From the NCBI GenBank assembly GCA_016202425.1, contig JACQOS010000213.1, positions 1 through 32,186 of the forward strand: a stretch of 32,186 nt of DNA, in the 5' to 3' direction. This document shows, one piece after another, positions 25,475 to 32,186 of the stretch. Origin of the DNA: Chloroflexota bacterium. GTDB taxonomy: Bacteria; Chloroflexota; Dehalococcoidia; Lucifugimonadales; JACQOS01. Position 1 is the first letter of the stretch. Every line of letters starts with the position of its first letter. A program made the position numbers and the translations under genes. The notes beneath the pieces are model-generated. The model worked only from the letters and a program-made list of their open reading frames with translations. It was not told the origin of the DNA and did no database searches.

Positions 25475-26746
25475 GTGGGTAACCGTGTAGATCAAGTTGC
25501 TCCATCGGCTACGCTCAGGCCTCGAGTTCCACGGCTCCATACGTTCTCATCCTTAAGGTACCGCAACTTCCGCTATCTCTGGGGGAGCACCCTCTTTGCC
25601 AGCGGTGGTCAATGGATTCAGCAGATCACGCTCAGTTGGCTCATCTATGACATGAGCCACTCGGCATTTCTGACCGGGGCTTTGCTAGGGGCACGATCAT
25701 TACCGTTCCTGGTGGTGGCCCCCATCGGTGGAGTGCTTATCGATCGCTTCGACCGTCGGAAATTGCTCTTGGCGAACCAGGTTTTCCTGGCGTCGGCGGC
25801 GCTTGGCTTTGCGCTCTTGCTCGCGGCTAACTTGGCTCGCGAGTGGCACGTCTTTCTCTTTGCCGTCATTACCGGTGCGGGGTGGGCTTTGAATAACCCG
25901 CTTCGCCAGGCTTTGGTAGTGAACACCGTCCCCCGTCAGAGTTTCCAAAATGCCATCGCCCTGAACTCGCTAGCTTTTAACGTCAATCGAGTTCTGGGGC
26001 CCGGCCTGGGAGGATTGCTCATTGCGCTCTCGGGACCTGCGACCAATTTCTTCATTCAGGCGGCATGCTATGTGGGCGTCGCCTTGCTGGTGTTCCCCAT
26101 TCGTCTGGGGCACCCTGAAACGGCTGCTCGCCACAACTCCTCCGCTTTGTCGGATCTCCGGGAAGGGTTAAGCTACGTTGCTAAGGAGCAGACAATCCTT
26201 GCATTGATGCTGATGGGGATGAGTCAGGCGCTGTTCATCATGCCGTTCGTGAACGGATTGATGCCGGTCTTCTCCAAGGAGGTGCTGGGCCTCGGGCCCG
26301 ATGGGCTGGGGCTCTTGCTGGCCACAATGGGAATGGGGGGGCTAGTAGCACCTCTAACCCTTGCCACGATGGGGAACACCCGAAGGACAGGACTTGTCCA
26401 GGCAGGGGCAGCAATGGGCTCCGGGATAATGCTCATGGTGTTTTCCCAGTCCACTAGCCTGGCTATGGCCTTGCCATTCCTGGCGATGCTAGGAACTTGT
26501 CAGATGTTTTTCTTTGTTCTGATCAACATCATCATCCAGACCCGCATTCCGGACGCTCTTCGTGGCCGCGTCATGAGTATCTATTCGATGGACATTGCCG
26601 TGGCCCCTCTGGGAGGGCTTGTGGCAGGCACCATTGCTCAACTGTATGGTGCTCCTCTGGCAATGCTGATGGGAGGAGGGTTTTCCTTAGCCCTCATTCT
26701 TGTGATTGTCACTCGGTTCAAGACTGTGCGTACCAATGCCTCGTGA
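25475..26746 (+). CDS. MFS transporter (MFS_3/EntS-like)
   Basis: SLRYRNFRYLWGSTLFASGGQWIQQITLSWLIYDMS, GGVLIDRFDRRKLLLANQ, NALRGRVMSIYSMDIAVAPLGGLVAG-type motif (PDALRGRVMSIY). GTG start. Confidence 0.9.
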   Translation: MGNRVDQVAPSATLRPRVPRLHTFSSLRYRNFRYLWGSTLFASGGQWIQQITLSWLIYDMSHSAFLTGALLGARSLPFLVVAPIGGVLIDRFDRRKLLLANQVFLASAALGFALLLAANLAREWHVFLFAVITGAGWALNNPLRQALVVNTVPRQSFQNAIALNSLAFNVNRVLGPGLGGLLIALSGPATNFFIQAACYVGVALLVFPIRLGHPETAARHNSSALSDLREGLSYVAKEQTILALMLMGMSQALFIMPFVNGLMPVFSKEVLGLGPDGLGLLLATMGMGGLVAPLTLATMGNTRRTGLVQAGAAMGSGIMLMVFSQSTSLAMALPFLAMLGTCQMFFFVLINIIIQTRIPDALRGRVMSIYSMDIAVAPLGGLVAGTIAQLYGAPLAMLMGGGFSLALILVIVTRFKTVRTNAS

Positions 26747-26957
26747 GGCAACTTCCTCTCACCACCGCAACGTTCAAGCCATCTCGGTCGCTCCAGGAGA
26801 GAGTGGGTTCGGCTGTTGGACAGGTCTAGTCTGGAAGGCCGGTGGCTGCGCGTGAAGGTGCTGGAGGAGCGGCGAGTCGCTGAGGTTGGCCATGTGGCGG
26901 AAAAGGGCGCTCGTTGAAGGGCCTACCTGGATTGTGATACACTTCTCACGCTAGAGC

Positions 26958-27470
26958 ATGCCTTCCCCCACCCGCCAGGCCGCTCTGACGACCCCGAGCG
27001 AGGCACTGCGTGCCACGATCCGCCGGGTATTGGCATCCCAGCGGGGCCCGACGGTGACCGTGCTATCGTCGCTCCTGGCGGTGCAGGACACTCTGGGCTA
27101 CATCTCTCCCCAGGCCGTTGCCGAAGTGGCGGAGTTCACCCATGCCAGCGTCAACGACGTGTGGGGTGTGGCGTCCTTCTACACGAACTTCCGCTTCGCT
27201 CCTCCGGCCCAGCACACCGTGGAGGTGTGCTGGGGTCCCTCCTGCCACGTCGTAGGGGCGCTCTCTCTGCTGAAGGCGGTGCTGGAGGGCCTTGGACGCA
27301 CAGGCGAGGGGGAGACCTCGGACGGTGCCATCACGCTCAAGTACAATACCTGCCTGGGAGCCTGCGCCCAGGCGCCCGTCATGAAGGTGGACCAGCAGTT
27401 GGTGGGGCGCGCCACGCCTGCTCTGGCGAGCCAATGGCTCCGCGGCCTGCGGCGGGAAGGCCCGGGATGA
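26958..27470 (+). CDS. nuoE: NuoE-like 2Fe-2S (thioredoxin-like) subunit
   Basis: LLAVQDTLGYISPQAVAEVAEFTHASVNDVWGVASFYTNFRF, CWGPSCHVVGA, KYNTCLGACAQAPVMKV. Confidence 0.92.
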   Translation: MPSPTRQAALTTPSEALRATIRRVLASQRGPTVTVLSSLLAVQDTLGYISPQAVAEVAEFTHASVNDVWGVASFYTNFRFAPPAQHTVEVCWGPSCHVVGALSLLKAVLEGLGRTGEGETSDGAITLKYNTCLGACAQAPVMKVDQQLVGRATPALASQWLRGLRREGPG

Positions 27471-29173
27471 CGGCCAGCTACGCCGTGTTGCAGGAGCGGG
27501 CCCAGGGGCGCCAGTGGGCCCTGGCGGAGAAGCGGCGCGTGCGGGTGGGTACTGCTCTCTGCGGGATGGCGGCGGGCGCGGGAGCGGTGCTGGACGCGGT
27601 ACGCCGGGAGGTAGGGTCCCTTGGGCTGGAGGCCACGGTGAGCGAGGTGGGGTGCCTGGGCCTCTGCTACGCCGAGCCTCTGGTGGACTTTCAGAGCCCT
27701 GGGGGCCAGCGCGTCTTCTATGGCAACGTGGCAAAGGAGCAGGCGCCGCGCCTGGTGCGGGCCCACCTGGTCGAAGGGCAGCCTGCGATGGAAGGAGCGC
27801 TGGCTACATTGGGGGGCGAGGCCCTGCCAGGGGTACCGGCGCTGGGGCAGCTGCCCATGATGAAGGGGCAGCTCCGCATCGCGCTGGGGAACGCTGGGCA
27901 CATAGACCCGGGGAGCCTGGAAGAGTACGTGGCCGTGGGCGGCTACGGGGCTCTGGACAAGGCCCTCTCGGGCATGGCGCCCCAGCAGGTGCTAGAGGAG
28001 GTGGCGCGGTCGGGTCTGAGGGGCAGGGGAGGGGCGGCCTTCCCCACAGGGGTGAAGTGGCGGTTCCTGGCAAGCTCTCCTGGGCCCGTGAAGTACATCC
28101 TGGCTAACTGTGAGGAGGGCGATCCGGGCGCCTTCAACGACAAGGCGGTCCTGGAGAGCGACCCCCACGCCCTGTTGGAAGGGATCGTCCTGGCGGGCTA
28201 CGCCACGGGGGCCTCCAAGGGGTTCGTGTTCGTCCGCCACGGGCACGAAGGGCCCATCCACAGGATGCGGGAGGCGGTGCAGCAGGCGTACGCGGCCGGG
28301 CTCCTGGGGGCGAACATCTTGGGAGCGGCGTTCAGCTTCGACTGCGAGGTTGTCCTGGTAGGGGAGTCCTACGTCTCCGGGGAGGAGACGGCCCTCATGG
28401 AGGCCATTGAAGGTAAGCGGGCTACGCCCCGGTACCGGCCGCCGTTCCCGGCCGCTGTGGGCCTCTGGGGCAAGCCCAGCAACATCAACAACATCAAGAC
28501 GCTGACCTACGTGCCCCCCATCGTCGCTCGGGGGGGGAGTTGGTTCGCCAGCATCGGCACGGAGCGCAGCAAGGGGACGGCCATCCTCTGCCTCTCCGGG
28601 GCTGTCCAGCGGCCCGGGATGGTGGAGGTCCCCATGGGAAGGACTCTCCGGGAGGCCGTCGAGGGCCTGGGTGGCGGTGTCGCGGGAGGGAGAAAGCTGA
28701 AGCTGCTGCAAACGGGCGGGCCCCTGGGAGGGCTGCTGAGCGCCGACAAGCTGGACATCCCCCTGGACTTCGATGCCATGGCCCGGGCCGGGGCCATCCT
28801 GGGGTCCGGAGGGATCATCGTCGCCGACGACACCGCCTGTGCCGTGGACCTGACGCGCCTGCTGGTGGCCTTCTGCCAGTTCGAGTCCTGTGGCAAGTGT
28901 TTCCCGTGCCGGCTGGGGACGACGCACCTGCTGGAGATCATGGAGCGCATCTGCCGCTTCCAGGCCAGGCCCGGGGACCTAGAGCTGATGCACACCGTGG
29001 GGACGCAGATGGCCGCTGGCTCGCTGTGCGGCCACGGGCAACTGGGTTTCAACCCGGTCCAGTCGGCGCTGAAATCCTTTGGAGCCGAGTTCACGGCCCA
29101 CATCGAAAGGCGTACCTGCCCCGCGGGCGTGTGCGACGGGAAGTACCTGACGCCGGAGCGGAGCAGGCGGTGA
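27467..29173 (+). CDS. nuoF: NuoF-like FMN/NADH-binding subunit with N-terminal 2Fe-2S thioredoxin-like domain
   Basis: ATGA overlap with nuoE; SGLRGRGGAAFPTGVKW, ANCEEGDPGAFNDKAVLESDPH, GESYVSGEETALMEAIEG, ESCGKCFPCRLGT. Confidence 0.95.
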   Translation: MTASYAVLQERAQGRQWALAEKRRVRVGTALCGMAAGAGAVLDAVRREVGSLGLEATVSEVGCLGLCYAEPLVDFQSPGGQRVFYGNVAKEQAPRLVRAHLVEGQPAMEGALATLGGEALPGVPALGQLPMMKGQLRIALGNAGHIDPGSLEEYVAVGGYGALDKALSGMAPQQVLEEVARSGLRGRGGAAFPTGVKWRFLASSPGPVKYILANCEEGDPGAFNDKAVLESDPHALLEGIVLAGYATGASKGFVFVRHGHEGPIHRMREAVQQAYAAGLLGANILGAAFSFDCEVVLVGESYVSGEETALMEAIEGKRATPRYRPPFPAAVGLWGKPSNINNIKTLTYVPPIVARGGSWFASIGTERSKGTAILCLSGAVQRPGMVEVPMGRTLREAVEGLGGGVAGGRKLKLLQTGGPLGGLLSADKLDIPLDFDAMARAGAILGSGGIIVADDTACAVDLTRLLVAFCQFESCGKCFPCRLGTTHLLEIMERICRFQARPGDLELMHTVGTQMAAGSLCGHGQLGFNPVQSALKSFGAEFTAHIERRTCPAGVCDGKYLTPERSRR

Positions 29174-29194
29174 GATGAGGAAAAGGAGCTGCGG

Positions 29195-32095
29195 GTGACG
29201 GAGCCCATCGCCATCACCATTGACGGGCGGGCGGTCCAGGCCCGCCCTGGCTCCATGGTGCTGGAGGCGGCCATGGAGGCAGGGGTCTACATCCCCTATC
29301 TGTGCTATCACCCGGGCATGAAGCCCTTCGCCGCCTGTCGGTTGTGCGTGGTCCAGGAGGAGGTGGAGGCAGAGGTGGAGAGGGACGGCCAGAAGGTGAA
29401 GGAGAGGCAACTACGGCCCCCCTCGGCCTCCTGCACGCTTCCGGTGCGTCCCGGCATGGCCGTGCGTACCGTCACCGAGACGGTCCGGCAACTGCAACGG
29501 GGGGTGATGGAGATGCTCATCTCCGAGCACCCCCACGGCTGCCTCACCTGCCACAGGATCGAGCTGTGTGGCCCCGAGGATATCTGCCTGCGGCACGTGT
29601 CGGTGAACGACCGATGTGTCATCTGCCCCAAGAACGAGCGGTGTGAGCTGAAGGACACGGTCCGGTACCTGGGGATGGAACTGACCTCTTCCTTGTCGTA
29701 CCAGACGCGGGGTCTGCCCATCGAGGCGGCTGACCCGTTCTACGACCGGGACTACAACCTGTGCATCGTGTGCGGTCGTTGCGTGCGGGTGTGCGAGGAG
29801 GTGCGCGGGGACAACGCCATCACGTTCACCGAGCGGGCAGGGCAGGCGCTGGTGGGGACGTCCCGGGGGACGTCGCTCTTGGAATCCGGATGCGAGTTCT
29901 GCGGGGCCTGTCTCGATGTCTGCCCCGTGGGGGCGCTGGTGGAGAGGGAGCACAAGTGGGACAAGGCAGTGCGGGTCGTGCGGACGGTCTGCCCCCACTG
30001 CCCGGTGGGGTGCCAGTTGAACCTGGAGATCAACAAGAGGGAGAAGGTGGTCCGGGCCATTCCTGAGATCAAGGCTCCGGCCAACCGCGGCCAGGCGTGT
30101 TTCAGGGGAAAGTTTGGCCTGGAGTACGTGAACCACAAGGACCGGCTGAGGAGGCCGCTGGTCCGCAAGGACGGGCAGCTCCAGGAGGCCACGTGGGAGG
30201 AGGCGATGGCGCTCGTGGCGGAGCGGCTTGCCCGCTACCGCGGGAGCCAGTTCGCAGCCGTGGCGTCAGCGCGGGGAACGAACGAGACGGCGTACCTGCT
30301 CCAGAAGTTCGCGCGCGTGGCCATGGGGAGCAACAACGTCTGCGTGGACTCCGACACCCGGCCGGCCCTGGCCAGGACGCTGGCGGACTCCCTGGGCTAC
30401 GCTGCCGCCACCAACACCATCTGGGAGCTGGAGAGGGCAGGCTGCATCCTCGCGGTCAATAGCAATACCACGGAGGAGCACAACGTGGTGGCGGTGCCCG
30501 TGAAGCGGGCTGTCAAGGGTGGCGCCAGGCTCATCGTGGTGGACCCTCGGGAGGTGGAGCTTACCCGCTATGCCCATCTCTGGCTGCGGCCCAGGCCCGG
30601 GACGACGCTGGCCCTGCTCGCGGGAATGTTGCGCGTCGTTCTCGACGCGGGGCTGGCCGACAAAGCGTTCCTCCAGGAGCGGTGCGATGGTCTGGAAGCG
30701 TTGCGGGCGTCCGTGGGGCCCTACGACCTTGAGGCCGTGGCCAGCGCTACGGGCGTGCCAGGGGAGGCGATCGGGGAAGCGGCGCGCCTCTACGCCAAGG
30801 GGGGGCCGTCGGCCATCCTCTACGCCCTGGACAACGTGCCGCCCGAGGATCAGGAGGCCGAGGTCGTGGCCCTGGCGGACCTGGCGCTGGCGACGTGGAA
30901 CCTGGGGAAGCCCTCCAGCGGGCTGTATCCCCTGCGTCACGGCACCAATGAGCAGGGCGCTTTGGACGTGGGATGCGCCCCGGACCTGCTGCCAGGCTAC
31001 GCTCATCTGGACGACGGGCACGCGCGGCGGCGGCTGGAGGAGTCCTGGAGAGCTGCCGTGCCGGAGACACCGGGCCTGGGCCTTGGTGCGGCCCTCCTGG
31101 CGGCGCGGGAGGGCAGGCTGAAGGCGATGGTGCTGATGGGAGATAGCGCCAGCTACTCCAGCGGAGAGGTGGGGGACGGCTACGAAGCCCTGGACCGTCT
31201 CGAGTTCCTGGTGGTGCACGATGCGTTTCTGGGCGAGGCGGCCCAGCGGGCCCACGTCGTGCTCCCCGCCACCACGTTTGCGGAGGACGAGGGCACGTAC
31301 ACCAACCTGGAGCGGCGCGTCCAGCTCCTGGTCAAGGCGCTCACGCCGAGGAACAGCGAGGCAAGGCCCGCCTCTTGGATGGTGTGCGACCTCGCCCGGC
31401 GCATGGGGGCGAAAGGGTTCGACTTCCTGGGCCCCGCCGAGGTGTTCGATGAGATCGCGGCCGTTGCCCCTAGCTATCGGGGCATCTCCCACGAGCGGCT
31501 GCGGCGAGAGGCCGTGCTCACCCTCCGCCCGGACCCGCTGGACCCCCTCCCTACCCAGTACCTCTACTCGGACCGGGTGTCCCAGGGGCTCCTGTGGCCA
31601 TGCCCGGAGCCTGAAGGCCCGGGGACGCCGGTCCTCTATGCCACTGGGTTTCCCCACGGGCGGGCGCGGCTCAGGCCGCTGCCGCCCCCTCGGCCCCGGG
31701 AGGCGGAGCCGTTGCTGCTGGTCCCGGGCCGGGTGCTGGCCCAGGAGGACCGGGAGATGGAGGTGGCGCAGGCCGACGGTGTGAACCAGGTCCGGCGGGA
31801 CGAGTGGGTGGAGCTCCATCCTGAGGATGCCGCGGCCCGGGGCATCAGCCCGGGCGACCTGGTGGAGGTTCTGTCGGGGAGGCAGCGCCTTCGGGGAATC
31901 GCCGTGCTCCGGGAGGGGGCGCACCGAGGGGTGGTGTCCGTCACCACCCTCTTCGGAGAGTTGGCCACCAGGCTCCAGGCCAGCGAGGCCCCGGACCCCA
32001 TGGCCAGCGTCCCCGGGCTGGTCATTGCGCCGGCACGGATGGAGAAGCTCGGCGCGGGCCCCCGCCTCCGGGCGGCGGGCGGGCCATCCCCATAG
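29195..32095 (+). CDS. NuoG / formate dehydrogenase alpha-like Fe-S molybdopterin subunit
   Basis: N-terminal 2Fe-2S (YLCYHPGMKPFAACRLCVV), two ferredoxin clusters (CIVCGRCVRVC, CEFCGACLDVC), CPHCPVGCQL, and a molybdopterin-binding body with a dinucleotide-binding C-terminus. Confidence 0.9.
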   Translation: MTEPIAITIDGRAVQARPGSMVLEAAMEAGVYIPYLCYHPGMKPFAACRLCVVQEEVEAEVERDGQKVKERQLRPPSASCTLPVRPGMAVRTVTETVRQLQRGVMEMLISEHPHGCLTCHRIELCGPEDICLRHVSVNDRCVICPKNERCELKDTVRYLGMELTSSLSYQTRGLPIEAADPFYDRDYNLCIVCGRCVRVCEEVRGDNAITFTERAGQALVGTSRGTSLLESGCEFCGACLDVCPVGALVEREHKWDKAVRVVRTVCPHCPVGCQLNLEINKREKVVRAIPEIKAPANRGQACFRGKFGLEYVNHKDRLRRPLVRKDGQLQEATWEEAMALVAERLARYRGSQFAAVASARGTNETAYLLQKFARVAMGSNNVCVDSDTRPALARTLADSLGYAAATNTIWELERAGCILAVNSNTTEEHNVVAVPVKRAVKGGARLIVVDPREVELTRYAHLWLRPRPGTTLALLAGMLRVVLDAGLADKAFLQERCDGLEALRASVGPYDLEAVASATGVPGEAIGEAARLYAKGGPSAILYALDNVPPEDQEAEVVALADLALATWNLGKPSSGLYPLRHGTNEQGALDVGCAPDLLPGYAHLDDGHARRRLEESWRAAVPETPGLGLGAALLAAREGRLKAMVLMGDSASYSSGEVGDGYEALDRLEFLVVHDAFLGEAAQRAHVVLPATTFAEDEGTYTNLERRVQLLVKALTPRNSEARPASWMVCDLARRMGAKGFDFLGPAEVFDEIAAVAPSYRGISHERLRREAVLTLRPDPLDPLPTQYLYSDRVSQGLLWPCPEPEGPGTPVLYATGFPHGRARLRPLPPPRPREAEPLLLVPGRVLAQEDREMEVAQADGVNQVRRDEWVELHPEDAAARGISPGDLVEVLSGRQRLRGIAVLREGAHRGVVSVTTLFGELATRLQASEAPDPMASVPGLVIAPARMEKLGAGPRLRAAGGPSP

Positions 32096-32186
32096 CAGGT
32101 TGGTGAAAAAGGAGGAGTCCAGTCCCGACTCGTCGGGATTGGCGGGGGTCTGGGGGTGTCCCCCAGATATAATTCTTACCCCCTTC
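32093..32186 (+). repeat. MITE-like repeat copy 4 (partial, cut by window end)
   Basis: TAGCAGGTTGGTGAAAAAGGAGGAGTCCAG + TCCCGACTCGTCGGGA + TTGGCGGGGGTCTGGGGGTGTCCCCCAGATATAATTCTTACCCCCTTC. Identical to copy 3 outside the hairpin except one base. Confidence 0.85.

Noticed and set aside
30266-31924. 552-aa minus-strand ORF within nuoG
   Set aside because: Antisense shadow of a clearly coding gene.

Overview
The window is a GC-rich chromosomal segment that looks like Chloroflexota, based on the YYY/DUF2298 + Agl23 (TIGR03663) gene pair and general gene content; this is an inference and I could not check taxonomy. I call about 22 protein genes. These include thrB, an isochorismatase-like hydrolase + orphan SBP_bac_5 lipoprotein + DUF1989 trio, prfB with an intact +1 programmed frameshift, endonuclease V, a ZIP transporter, citrate synthase, an S41 protease, smpB, cca, rnc, ftsY, a membrane/glycan-type cluster (YYY, Agl23, SDR, flippase-like UPF0104, FAD amine oxidase), an MFS transporter, and a nuoEFG/FdhA-like operon. 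RNA genes are one tRNA-Pro(CGG) and one tmRNA. The most interesting non-coding signal is a family of about 140-bp MITE-like repeats, with four copies touching this window. Three copies supply the TAG stop codon of the gene they abut. One complete copy has near-perfect terminal inverted repeats and a candidate ATAG target duplication. Two otherwise almost identical copies differ by wholesale replacement of an internal hairpin stem with pairing preserved. Other points of interest are a structured 5' leader upstream of citrate synthase, a small island between tmRNA and a truncated repeat (IS110 remnant + small membrane protein + membrane-anchored ADP-ribosylglycohydrolase), and an FdhA/NuoG-like subunit with a duplicated Cys motif and no catalytic Cys/Sec.
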